Positions 20,294 through 30,027 of a DNA stretch of 43,329 nt are shown here, piece after piece. Source of the stretch: Balneolaceae bacterium (lineage in GTDB: Bacteria; Bacteroidota; Rhodothermia; Balneolales; Balneolaceae). Made by a program: the position numbers and the translations under genes. The first letter of the stretch is position 1. Every line of letters begins with the position of its first letter. The stretch covers positions 1 to 43,329 of the forward strand of contig JAFIFA010000222.1 in NCBI GenBank assembly GCA_020832225.1. The letters are read 5' to 3'. The notes beneath the pieces are model-generated. The model saw only the letters and a program-made list of their open reading frames with translations, searched no databases and was not told the origin of the DNA.

Positions 20294-21380
20294 ATCGGCT
20301 TCCGGTACCTATCAGGCGCACGTTGGCCGCGGCATTTTGGATGAGTATCTCAAAAAAGAGATAGCAAGCTTAAACCCCAACAATCTATTCGTGCTGATCG
20401 ACGAAAATGTTCGAAAGCATCACAGTCAGCACCTTGAACCACTTTTCGATAAACTCTCAGAGAGAGTGCACCTTCTCTCTGTTCCGGAGGGAGAATCGAG
20501 TAAGTCTCTGGCTTTCTGGAGCGAAATCCTCGATTTTCTGCTGCAGAACCATCTCCAGAGAAGTGATGCCGTCGTGGTGATTGGCGGGGGCGTAACCGGC
20601 GATGTTGGAGCATTTGCTGCCGCATCGGCTCTGCGCGGCGTACCGCTGATTCACATCCCAACTACTCTTCTGGCGATGGTCGACAGCTCAATAGGTGGGA
20701 AGACCGGTATCAACCATGAAATGGGAAAAAATCTGATTGGTGCCTTCTATCAGCCAAAAAGTGTTATTGCCGACACACGTTTCCTGGACACGCTGCCAGA
20801 AATGGAGTGGTCTAACGGGTTAAGTGAAGTTCTGAAATATGGAGCAATTCGGGATCGCGTCATATTTGATGAGTGCGAACGTTTTCTGGATGGAAATCGA
20901 AACAAAATTCCTGCCAAAACGCTGATCAGCCTCATAACCAGATGCATCCGCGTGAAGGCCGATGTGGTGGCAGAAGATGAATTTGAGGGTGGAATTCGCG
21001 CATTCCTGAATTACGGGCACACCTTTGCCCACGCGCTTGAACGGGCGTGTGACTATGGTAAAATCAGCCATGGCGAAGCGGTATGGCTCGGTATGATCGC
21101 CGCCCAGCATCTCTCAAAATTGAGAGGATATGAGGCAGAGGGTGATTTTATTCGTAAATTCAGACCTCTTTACCACTTCAGAGTATCCGCAGAAGAGTTA
21201 TCTTCAGATGAGCTAAACAGACATATGAAGTCTGACAAAAAAAGAGATGGTGACCACATCCGGTTTATTTTGCTCAAAAAGTGGCAACATCCCGTAATCG
21301 AAACAGTTATGGATGAGGACCAGGTAAATGAAGCCTGGCAGATGGTGTTCCGTCAAATCTCTCCATCAACTAAACAATGA
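20271..21380 (+). CDS. aroB: 3-dehydroquinate synthase
   Basis: VIGGGVTGDVGAFAAASALRGVPLIHIPTTLLAMVDSSIGGKTGIN; LNYGHTFAHALE; Met at 20271 preferred over 20241. Confidence 0.97.
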   Translation: MSSSIDIKSASGTYQAHVGRGILDEYLKKEIASLNPNNLFVLIDENVRKHHSQHLEPLFDKLSERVHLLSVPEGESSKSLAFWSEILDFLLQNHLQRSDAVVVIGGGVTGDVGAFAAASALRGVPLIHIPTTLLAMVDSSIGGKTGINHEMGKNLIGAFYQPKSVIADTRFLDTLPEMEWSNGLSEVLKYGAIRDRVIFDECERFLDGNRNKIPAKTLISLITRCIRVKADVVAEDEFEGGIRAFLNYGHTFAHALERACDYGKISHGEAVWLGMIAAQHLSKLRGYEAEGDFIRKFRPLYHFRVSAEELSSDELNRHMKSDKKRDGDHIRFILLKKWQHPVIETVMDEDQVNEAWQMVFRQISPSTKQ

Positions 21381-21389
21381 TTCAACTCT

Positions 21390-23510
21390 TTGTTCTACCG
21401 ACTACTATATAAACTCTGGAAATATTTCTGGATTACCCTTGGCACACTTGTCGGTGTGTTTCTAGCCATTGCTCTGTTTATCATAGTTCTGATCCAGCTG
21501 CCTCCGATTCAGTCTTATATTGTTTCTGAAGTGACCGTAACCTTTAATGAGCAGTTTGAAGGTGAGCTTGAGATTGAACGCATCGGTGGATTTCTACCAT
21601 TTGTAGCTGAAGTGCATAATGGACGCGTGGATGCCCCCGGCGATACCACCGGGCCAGTACTTCGTTTCAAAAAGGCTTCGGTCTCTGTTAGCTGGTGGGA
21701 ACTTCTCCGTCAAAACCTTACTGTCTCCTCACTTGAGATAACAGAGCCAGTAGTCGACCTGAGGATGATAGATGATGAGCTCAATTTTGACCGTGCATTT
21801 CGTCAGCGTATTGAGAGAAGAGAACTAAGCCTGACCGAACCCGGAACCCCTCCACTTTTTCAGAGACTCGATATTTTTGCTCCGTTTCTCTCCGTTCTTG
21901 ATGGGGTTCTCACCATGGACGAATCGATCGATCTGCCGTCCGAAATGCGTCTACCCTCCCCTTTGACACTGGATGAAATCAATGCAACACTCTTTCTGGA
22001 GGTGACAGAGTCTCAGCTTTTTGCCGATTTCATGAATGTGAGCGCCGCCATCCCCGATAGTGAATACCGGTTTCTGCAGCTTCAGGGACAGTTTTTTAGT
22101 GATGATGTCTACATGGAGCTTAACCGATTCCGGGTAGCAACCGAGGTTTTTGAGCTTGCCTTCAGTGCAGAAGCCACTCCGATCGATCTATTCCAATACA
22201 ATCTTGCTGAGCAGTTCAGGCAGGCAGAATATCGTGCTGAACTGCGTGAATCATCCTTTTCATCCTCTTTCCTGAACCACTACCTGCCCGCATATCCCGG
22301 ATTTGAATCTCCTCTGGAACTCGAGCTTTCACTTGAAGGTACACTCTCTGAACTATTTGTTGACAGGTTTCAGGCAAATGTGAATCAAAGCGCCGTTATT
22401 CTTTCAGGGAGACTCACCGATCTGCTCAACGAACAGCTCGCATACTCCATTTTGCTGGAGAATATGGTCCTGAATCCCGGCGAACTCCGTACCCTTACAG
22501 CCGAACGTGCAATTACTGCAAGTTTGGAGCAGTATGAATTGAGCACTGTTCGTGGTGAACTCAACGGAAATCTCGATTCACTCAGTACCGATCTCAGATT
22601 TAATACGGAGGCCGGATCCTTCTCTATGGATGGAGATCTGGCATTTGCCGATCCACTCCGCTACCGCGTAAACGCTGTTCTCGACTCACTAGACATCACC
22701 CCTTTCCTTCAGGATACTTCAGCAACTACTATCCTAAACGGAGAGCTTGCTGCAAGTGGCTCTGGAACCGATCGGGATAGCGATTTTTCCGCTGAATTGG
22801 GGTTCACGAACTCCGTTCTGTTCAACAGGCCACTCTCATCGTTTATCGCAGATTTAAGCTATTCCGGCAGGGAACTCACCTATCGCCTTCAGGCAAGTGA
22901 TGATCCCGGCGAGCTTGAAGCCGATGGTACATGGTCTTTGGTGAACGACAATCCCCGAATCTCAACTCAAGGATTGGTCAGAAACCTTGACGTGAGCCGC
23001 TACTCTGACATTTTTGGTGAAGAAAACAGCGACTTTAGCGGTACATTTTCTGCCTCATTCCAGGGGTCCGATATCGAAACTCTTTTTGGCAGAATCAGCC
23101 TTGAGATTGATGAGTCTACGATCGGAGCTGATACGCTCCGTGCACATCAGCTCTACGCAGATATTAACTCTCCCGACAACGAGACTCGCACGCTGCGTTT
23201 CACAAGTTCCTTTTTTGATGGTGAACTGAGCGGTACTCTCTCTCCTTCACTGCTGCAGGACATGGGTAGCCACTGGGCAGAATACTCTCTTCAGAGACTC
23301 CGGGAAGAGCTGCTGTTTGGCTTTGATGATGAACTCACACTTGACCGTTTAGTGACGCTTGACGAAGAGGACGACCGAGGTGCCGAACTGGCCCTTCAAA
23401 TCTATATGAAAGATCTGGAGCTGCTGAGGAAGTATATCCCCAACCTCCCGGAGATCAAGAGTCGAGCCAGGATGAACGCAAACCTGCAAGCAGATCGAGA
23501 ACGCCTTTAA
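21390..23510 (+). CDS. TamB/AsmA-like translocation-assembly protein, N-terminal segment (interrupted by in-frame TAA)
   Basis: N-terminal TM anchor then long beta-rich repeats; ends at TAA 23508-23510 with same-frame coding continuing; TTG start. Confidence 0.82.
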   Translation: MFYRLLYKLWKYFWITLGTLVGVFLAIALFIIVLIQLPPIQSYIVSEVTVTFNEQFEGELEIERIGGFLPFVAEVHNGRVDAPGDTTGPVLRFKKASVSVSWWELLRQNLTVSSLEITEPVVDLRMIDDELNFDRAFRQRIERRELSLTEPGTPPLFQRLDIFAPFLSVLDGVLTMDESIDLPSEMRLPSPLTLDEINATLFLEVTESQLFADFMNVSAAIPDSEYRFLQLQGQFFSDDVYMELNRFRVATEVFELAFSAEATPIDLFQYNLAEQFRQAEYRAELRESSFSSSFLNHYLPAYPGFESPLELELSLEGTLSELFVDRFQANVNQSAVILSGRLTDLLNEQLAYSILLENMVLNPGELRTLTAERAITASLEQYELSTVRGELNGNLDSLSTDLRFNTEAGSFSMDGDLAFADPLRYRVNAVLDSLDITPFLQDTSATTILNGELAASGSGTDRDSDFSAELGFTNSVLFNRPLSSFIADLSYSGRELTYRLQASDDPGELEADGTWSLVNDNPRISTQGLVRNLDVSRYSDIFGEENSDFSGTFSASFQGSDIETLFGRISLEIDESTIGADTLRAHQLYADINSPDNETRTLRFTSSFFDGELSGTLSPSLLQDMGSHWAEYSLQRLREELLFGFDDELTLDRLVTLDEEDDRGAELALQIYMKDLELLRKYIPNLPEIKSRARMNANLQADRERL

Positions 23511-23558
23511 ATATCCGCCAATGTTAGCGACCAGGAGCTGGTTCTGGGAGATAATCGT

Positions 23559-26120
23559 TTGATGAATCTAAACTCCACATTTTCAGCAGGTTTCCGGCAT
23601 GAATCTGCGCTAAGTGAGTTTGGGAATATCGACTTTCAGATCAATGCTTCCGGAGCGGATTGGAATGGAATGGAGTTCAACGACAGCTACGCCAACATAT
23701 CAGTTCGAAACGACTCTCTTCAGGTTAAGCAGCATTTTGTAAGAAGTGATGATATCGCACTCGAAACATCTCTCAGCGGAAAAATGAGCCGGGGTAAGCT
23801 GGAGATGGCCATCAATGAATTTATGGTGGGTTCACCCGACTATAACTGGCGCGCTGAAAATCGTCCGCTCATAACCTATACAGAAGATAACCGCCTCACA
23901 TTGGACCGATTCAGGCTAACCAGTGATAATGATCTGGTTGAGATAAATGGCACGTTCAGCTCCAGCCATGAAGACTCTGTGCAATACCGCCTGGAGAATT
24001 TCGATCTGAGCCGGGTTTCGGATCTGATTGGTGGCAGAATAACCTTTTCAGGGATTACGAATGGTGATTTTGTGACCCGATCACTTCTGGATGCACCCAC
24101 AATTCAGGGACAGATTGAGGTTGATAACGGCCGTATTCTGGATCGGGTGATTGGTGATGTCTCATTAAATAGCGTCTATAATCCGGATGAGGATCGCTTT
24201 GATACCGATCTTCTCATCTACACCGATCCTGAAAAGTATGGCGACTATCTTGAGGAGAATGATGGAAACGGGCATGATCTCCGCTTCACCGGCTATTTTA
24301 AAGTGCCCGAATATGAGGAGGATGACTTCCTCTACTTTGATGCTGATCTCCGTCAGATCGATATGTGGATTGTCACATTTATTGCACCCGTAGTTGTAAT
24401 CGACATGGAGGGAAGCTCAAGCGGTACCGGGTTTGTAAGGGCCTCTCCTTCCGATTACGACTTTGAAGGCACTTTTGATATCACCGATGTCTATGGCGTA
24501 CCCTTTTTCACCAATGTAGGGTACAATCTAAATGGAGAGCTGATTTTCAACCGGGAGGATGGTCTGCTGTTCAACGATATCCGTCTGGAAGATCGCAACG
24601 GGGGTACAGGTACACTCTTTGGCCAGGTGGATCTGGATGACTTCTCTCCGGAATCATTTCTTGATCTCACCCTCGATATGAATAACCTGGAGTTTATGAA
24701 CAATCCGCCCGATCCGGATGTACCGTTCTACTCCAATCTCTATGGAACCGGGCAGGCAAGAATTACGGGGTCCAATTTCAGTCCGTTTCTGAGAAGCGTC
24801 TCCACCATCAATCTCACATCGGATTCAAGAATCTCAATTCCGCTTGAAGAGGAGATCGAGTTTGAACAGGATCGTCGATTCATTCAGTTTGTCGATTCGT
24901 TTGATCTCTCTCTTCTCGAACAGCGCTCCCGTGAGCGAGATGAAGCGGGGGGCAATGGAAATGGCGAAGAGGAGGAGCTTACCTTTATTGAACGCTTTAC
25001 GATGGACCTCAGCTTTGCAGCGAATGATCCAATCAACGTCCGGCTCATTTTTGATCCTGTCACCAATGAAATTCTCAACTCCAACGGTACCGGTCAGATG
25101 CGGCTCTTACTGGAGGATCAGGATTTGAGCATGTTTGGCCGATACAACATCCAGAGCGGAGACTATCAGTTTGTGAGTGGCGATATTTTTACCCGTCGCT
25201 TTACCCTTCAGGAAGGCGGGTCGATTAGCTGGCAGGGAGATTTGATTGATGCAGGTCTTAACGTAACTGCCGTCTATCGGGCGCGCCCGAATATCAGCTC
25301 ACTGCTGTCCACTCAGGCTGCAGCACAGCAGGATACCGGCCAGCGGATACCGGTTGAGCTCGTACTTCAGATTGGCGGAACCATAACTGAGGTTGAAAAC
25401 GACTTCTTCTTCCGTGTGCCAACCGGTGTTGAGGGAACACTCGATCCAACCATCGCCACCCAGATCAATAATCTGAATCAAAATGAGGAGCTTAAACTGA
25501 TCCAGGCGACCAGTATTTTGTTAAGTGGGAATTTCCTGCCATATTCAGATGCACAGGGGTTAGGGCTCGGAGAAGGCATTACAGGCACTTCAGCCGTGGT
25601 TAACCCCCTGCTGAGCAGCCAGGTTATTAACCCTCTGCTCTCAGATCAGATTAATTCTCTCCTGAGAAGTGATATAACATTTGATATTGACCTGAACCTG
25701 ACCGCATTTAATGAAGTGGATTTGGGCGTTGCACTCAGACTATTTGACGATAGAGTGATCCTGCGGCGGGAAGGACAGATTACAGGTGAACAGAGTGATA
25801 TTGGTGATTTAGGGGCAACTTACCGAATCAACCGGATTTTTTCTTTAACAGCTTTTCACAGACAGGACCCCACACTGAGTTATACAAGCGGTGTGGAGAC
25901 AAGACAGTCTCAACAGATGAACGGAATGGGACTTGAAGCTCAGGTACAATTTAATACCTGGCAGGGATTCAGGCAGAGAATGTCTGCCGCTATACGGGGC
26001 ATGTTTGGCCTCAGGCGGGATGATGACGAGAGCGAGAGCGAACGCGAAGCTGAAGAACCAGCTACGGTTGCCGGAAATCAAAATATAATCCGAATAGAAA
26101 ATATTTCAATAGATGAGTAA
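23559..26120 (+). CDS. TamB-like protein, C-terminal segment (same frame as upstream ORF)
   Basis: TamB C-terminal-domain features (MFGRYNIQSGDYQFVSGDIFTRRFTLQEGGSISWQGDLIDAGLNVTAVY); same reading frame as 21390-23510. Confidence 0.88.
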   Translation: MMNLNSTFSAGFRHESALSEFGNIDFQINASGADWNGMEFNDSYANISVRNDSLQVKQHFVRSDDIALETSLSGKMSRGKLEMAINEFMVGSPDYNWRAENRPLITYTEDNRLTLDRFRLTSDNDLVEINGTFSSSHEDSVQYRLENFDLSRVSDLIGGRITFSGITNGDFVTRSLLDAPTIQGQIEVDNGRILDRVIGDVSLNSVYNPDEDRFDTDLLIYTDPEKYGDYLEENDGNGHDLRFTGYFKVPEYEEDDFLYFDADLRQIDMWIVTFIAPVVVIDMEGSSSGTGFVRASPSDYDFEGTFDITDVYGVPFFTNVGYNLNGELIFNREDGLLFNDIRLEDRNGGTGTLFGQVDLDDFSPESFLDLTLDMNNLEFMNNPPDPDVPFYSNLYGTGQARITGSNFSPFLRSVSTINLTSDSRISIPLEEEIEFEQDRRFIQFVDSFDLSLLEQRSRERDEAGGNGNGEEEELTFIERFTMDLSFAANDPINVRLIFDPVTNEILNSNGTGQMRLLLEDQDLSMFGRYNIQSGDYQFVSGDIFTRRFTLQEGGSISWQGDLIDAGLNVTAVYRARPNISSLLSTQAAAQQDTGQRIPVELVLQIGGTITEVENDFFFRVPTGVEGTLDPTIATQINNLNQNEELKLIQATSILLSGNFLPYSDAQGLGLGEGITGTSAVVNPLLSSQVINPLLSDQINSLLRSDITFDIDLNLTAFNEVDLGVALRLFDDRVILRREGQITGEQSDIGDLGATYRINRIFSLTAFHRQDPTLSYTSGVETRQSQQMNGMGLEAQVQFNTWQGFRQRMSAAIRGMFGLRRDDDESESEREAEEPATVAGNQNIIRIENISIDE

Positions 26121-28269
26121 AGACAGATTAAGTTCATTAGAAAAGAAAATTATAGAGCTTCTCAAATCGTATCCAGACGCCTCAATACCAACTCCACTCC
26201 TTCTCGACGCGCTTTCATTGAAGAATAAAAAAGGTGGTAAAAAACTGAAAACCGCTATCAACAGGCTTAAACAGCTTGGCCACATACGCGTAAGCAAGGG
26301 GAACCTTGTACGGCTGAACGAAGCCGTAGAGAGCGATAAAAATATTTATGTAGGTAAACTGGACGTTACCAGCCACGGTGATGGCTATGTAATTGTTGAA
26401 GGGCGCGACCAGGATATCAAAATTTCAAGACGTTACCTGGGAACCGCACTGAATGGTGATAAGGTAAAAGTACGTCTTACCGGATATCACAGAAAAAACA
26501 ACAAACCTCTCGGAAGGATTGAAGAGATTGTGAGCCGTGCCAATACAACATTTGTTGGTAAACTAAAGGAAGAGGCAAAAAACACCTTCCTCATTGAGGC
26601 CGACATGCAATCATCAAGGGTAGACTTCTTTGTGGACCCAAAAGATCTGAACGGAGCCAAACCGGGCGAAAAGGTATCGTTCAAACTGGTGCAGTGGGAA
26701 GATGTGCGAGGGTACCCTCAGGCAGCCATTACGGCCTCACTCGGAAAAGCCGGAAGCAACGAAGCCAATGTTCTTTCCATACTAGCTGAAAAACAGTTCG
26801 CACCTCAGTTCCCCCGTGAAGTAGAGGCTTTTGCGGAGAATATCCCGGAAGTTATAACCGAAGAGGAGATCGGACGGCGTCGAGATATGCGTGAAGAGGT
26901 CGTTCTCACGATTGACCCTGCCGATGCCAAGGATTTTGACGATGGCCTGAGTATTGAAATGCTGGACAACGGCAACTACTATCTCGGTGTTCACATTGCT
27001 GACGTAACTCACTACATGCCGGTAGCCACAGTATTGGATGAAGAGGCATTTGAGCGCGGTACCAGTGTCTATCTGGTAGACCGCGTGATCCCAATGATGC
27101 CGGAAAAACTGAGTAACGGTGTCTGCAGCCTCCGCCCCCACGAAGATAAACTGGCATACAGCTGCTTCATGGAGATTGCACCAAATGGAAAGCTCGAAAA
27201 CTACACCATTGAAGAGACGGTAATCCACTCCAAACAGAGATTTGTCTATGATGAGGTTCAGGAGATTCTTGATGGAAAAGCAGATCATAAGTTTAAAAAA
27301 GAGCTGCAAATTCTTGAAAAGCTCGCAAAAACACTGCTGGATAAGCGCTTTAAGGAAGGCTCCATCAACTTTGAGACACCTGAGCCCAAATTTGTACTGG
27401 ATGATGAGGGCAGGCCCATTGATGTGATCGTAAAGGAACGTCTGTTCGCTCACAAGCTGATTGAGGAGTGCATGCTTATGGCCAACAAAACGGTATCACT
27501 ATACATTGACACACTCAGAACGAAGGTACGCGGTAAAAAGAGTGAAAAGAACGACCATCCGTTTCTCTACAGGGTTCACGGTCAGCCCGATCTCGAAAAG
27601 CTTCACAACATCAAGGAGACTGCAAGTCCGCTTGGCATCAACTTTGAACTGGACGGTGTAGTCTCTGCCTCAAAAATAAACAAGCTTTTAAAGCAGGTTG
27701 AGGGAACATCGGTTGAAAATATCATCAACGGTCTGATGTTGCGTTCCATGGCGAAAGCAGAGTATTCACCTAAGAATATTGGTCATTTCGGACTCGGTTT
27801 TTCACATTACGCACACTTTACGAGTCCAATCCGCCGTTACCCTGATGTTATCGTTCATCGATTACTCAAGCGATATCACTCAGGTGCGAACGAATATACG
27901 TTTGATCAGCTTGTAGAGATCGGCGCTCATTGTAGTGAAAGAGAGCGTTTTGCTGTAGAAGCCGAACGTGACTCTGTGAAACTCAAGCAGGTTGAGTATC
28001 TTTCAGAAAGGCTTGGCCAGACATTTGATGGAACCATAAGCGGAGTAACGGAGAACGGCATTTACGTACAAATAAACGACATATACTGTGAAGGAATGAT
28101 ACGCGTTAGCGATCTTAAAGATGATTACTACGTATATCACCCTAAGCTGCACTGCTTAACGGGCCGTTCCAAGGGCAAACAATTTCGTCTCGGGGATTCC
28201 ATTAAAGTTAAAGTGGTGCGAACAGATCTGGACCGGCGCCAGATCGATCTCGAACTTTCAGCCCATTAA
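26113..28269 (+). CDS. rnr: Ribonuclease R
   Basis: RNB domain TIDPADAKDFDDGLSIE...GVHIADVTHYM, FTSPIRRYPDVIVHRLL, C-terminal S1. Confidence 0.97.
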   Translation: MSKDRLSSLEKKIIELLKSYPDASIPTPLLLDALSLKNKKGGKKLKTAINRLKQLGHIRVSKGNLVRLNEAVESDKNIYVGKLDVTSHGDGYVIVEGRDQDIKISRRYLGTALNGDKVKVRLTGYHRKNNKPLGRIEEIVSRANTTFVGKLKEEAKNTFLIEADMQSSRVDFFVDPKDLNGAKPGEKVSFKLVQWEDVRGYPQAAITASLGKAGSNEANVLSILAEKQFAPQFPREVEAFAENIPEVITEEEIGRRRDMREEVVLTIDPADAKDFDDGLSIEMLDNGNYYLGVHIADVTHYMPVATVLDEEAFERGTSVYLVDRVIPMMPEKLSNGVCSLRPHEDKLAYSCFMEIAPNGKLENYTIEETVIHSKQRFVYDEVQEILDGKADHKFKKELQILEKLAKTLLDKRFKEGSINFETPEPKFVLDDEGRPIDVIVKERLFAHKLIEECMLMANKTVSLYIDTLRTKVRGKKSEKNDHPFLYRVHGQPDLEKLHNIKETASPLGINFELDGVVSASKINKLLKQVEGTSVENIINGLMLRSMAKAEYSPKNIGHFGLGFSHYAHFTSPIRRYPDVIVHRLLKRYHSGANEYTFDQLVEIGAHCSERERFAVEAERDSVKLKQVEYLSERLGQTFDGTISGVTENGIYVQINDIYCEGMIRVSDLKDDYYVYHPKLHCLTGRSKGKQFRLGDSIKVKVVRTDLDRRQIDLELSAH

Positions 28270-28287
28270 CTATCTTAATCAAACGCC

Positions 28288-30012
28288 ATGCGTATGTTGA
28301 AAAAAACGCTACTGATTGGCATCCTTACACTTTTCATCGGAACTGTTGCAGCTGAAGAGCTGCTTGCCCAGTATTTCTTTTTCGGAAAAAACCGGGTTCA
28401 GTATGAACGCTTCGACTGGCGCTATATCGAAACAGAGCATTTCGATATCTACTACTACGACTCCAAAAACTACCACCTGGCACAGTTTACGGCAGAAACA
28501 GTAGAAAGCTCTCTGAAGCAGTTAAATGAGGATTTTGGCGATCAGCTTACTGACAGAATCCCCGTTATCATCTATGATTCGCACAGCGACTTCTCCCAAA
28601 CCAATGTGGTTAGGTTACCGGTTGATGCTCAGGGAATCGGGGGTGTTACCGACAAGTTCAAAAACCGGATGACACAACCTTTTATGGGAGACTATGCCGA
28701 TTTCCGGCGTACCATTCAGCATGAGCTTGTTCACGCCTATATAAACGATGTTTACTATGGCGGTTCCGTTCAATCAATCGTTCAGAATAACATTCAGCTC
28801 GTCTTTCCGCTTTGGTTTGAGGAGGGGCTTGCAGAGTATCTGGCTCTCGGTTGGGATACCCAGACCGATATGTACATGCGCGATGCCGTTCTCAACAACT
28901 ACCTGCCTCCAATACCTCAGCTTCGTGGATTTTTTGCATACAGAGGAGGTCAGGCTTTCTGGTACTACATCGCCGACCAGTATGGGCGGCCAAAAATTAC
29001 CGAGATTCTTCAACGAATTAAGAGCACCCGAAATATCCGACAGTCTCTTGTCCAGTCTTTGGGTCTTGAAATCGATGAGCTATCTGAACGATGGCATGAA
29101 TACTGGCGCCAGCGCTACTTCCCTGAAGTGGCCGAGCGACAGTCCCTCAGCAGCGTAGCTACCCAGATTACAACACGTGCGCGTTCGGGTTCATACAATA
29201 CAAGCCCTGCGATTTCTCCCCGTGGAGACAAAATTGCCATGATCTCCAACAGAAGGGGTGTATTTGATGTTATTGTGGTTGATGCCAACACCGGAGAGAG
29301 GCTCAAAACTGTGATCAGCGGTGCAGATAACCCGATGTTTGAGGAGCTTAACATCCTCAACCCGAATCTAAGTTGGTCGCCTGATGGTAGCCAGATTGCC
29401 CTCTCAAGTAAATCTCAGGGATCATACAATCTCGCTATAGTGGATTATGAATCCGGCAGGTCATCCACTATTCGATTCCCGGATTTGGATGCTATCAACT
29501 CGGTTGCATGGTCTCCCGATGGGCAAAAGATCGCTTTTGATGGTAATATCGGACCGTACCAGGATATATTTGTTTACAACCTGGAAACCAGTGAATTTAA
29601 AAATCTGACTAATGATGTCTTCACAGACAAGGAACCTGCATGGGGACCAAATTCAGATTTCGTCTACTTTGTATCCAATCGTGGCGGGGTACTTCGCCCG
29701 GGTCAGGCCTTGGCAGGTTACTCGATTATGCAGGACGACTCCTTCTATGAGACCGACCTCTACAGGGTTCGCGTTGGAAACAGCCGAATAGAGCGCCTTA
29801 CAAACACTCCTACATGGTCAGAAACCCAGCCAACGCTTACCAGAGATGGCAGATTACTTTTCGTATCTGATCAGAACGGAATTCCAAATATCTATGAGTA
29901 TGATCTTTCTAGCCGTACGGTACACCCAATTACTGATCTTCAGTCAGGTGTTATGCAGATCTCCGTTTCGGCTGATGGTACCAGACTTGCCTTTAACTCA
30001 CTGAACCGGTGA
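28288..30012 (+). CDS. Gluzincin-type peptidase plus TolB-like beta-propeller (N-terminal segment, interrupted by in-frame TGA)
   Basis: Signal peptide; HELVHAYINDVYYGG and WFEEGLAEYLALG; PD40/TolB blades LSWSPDGSQIALSS, VAWSPDGQKIAFDG. Confidence 0.85.
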   Translation: MRMLKKTLLIGILTLFIGTVAAEELLAQYFFFGKNRVQYERFDWRYIETEHFDIYYYDSKNYHLAQFTAETVESSLKQLNEDFGDQLTDRIPVIIYDSHSDFSQTNVVRLPVDAQGIGGVTDKFKNRMTQPFMGDYADFRRTIQHELVHAYINDVYYGGSVQSIVQNNIQLVFPLWFEEGLAEYLALGWDTQTDMYMRDAVLNNYLPPIPQLRGFFAYRGGQAFWYYIADQYGRPKITEILQRIKSTRNIRQSLVQSLGLEIDELSERWHEYWRQRYFPEVAERQSLSSVATQITTRARSGSYNTSPAISPRGDKIAMISNRRGVFDVIVVDANTGERLKTVISGADNPMFEELNILNPNLSWSPDGSQIALSSKSQGSYNLAIVDYESGRSSTIRFPDLDAINSVAWSPDGQKIAFDGNIGPYQDIFVYNLETSEFKNLTNDVFTDKEPAWGPNSDFVYFVSNRGGVLRPGQALAGYSIMQDDSFYETDLYRVRVGNSRIERLTNTPTWSETQPTLTRDGRLLFVSDQNGIPNIYEYDLSSRTVHPITDLQSGVMQISVSADGTRLAFNSLNR

Positions 30013-30027
30013 TTCCCGGATATCTTC

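Noticed and set aside
26782-27453. 223-aa minus-strand ORF antisense to rnr
   Set aside because: Lies within the RNase R catalytic core coding region; low-complexity shadow translation, no recognisable motif.
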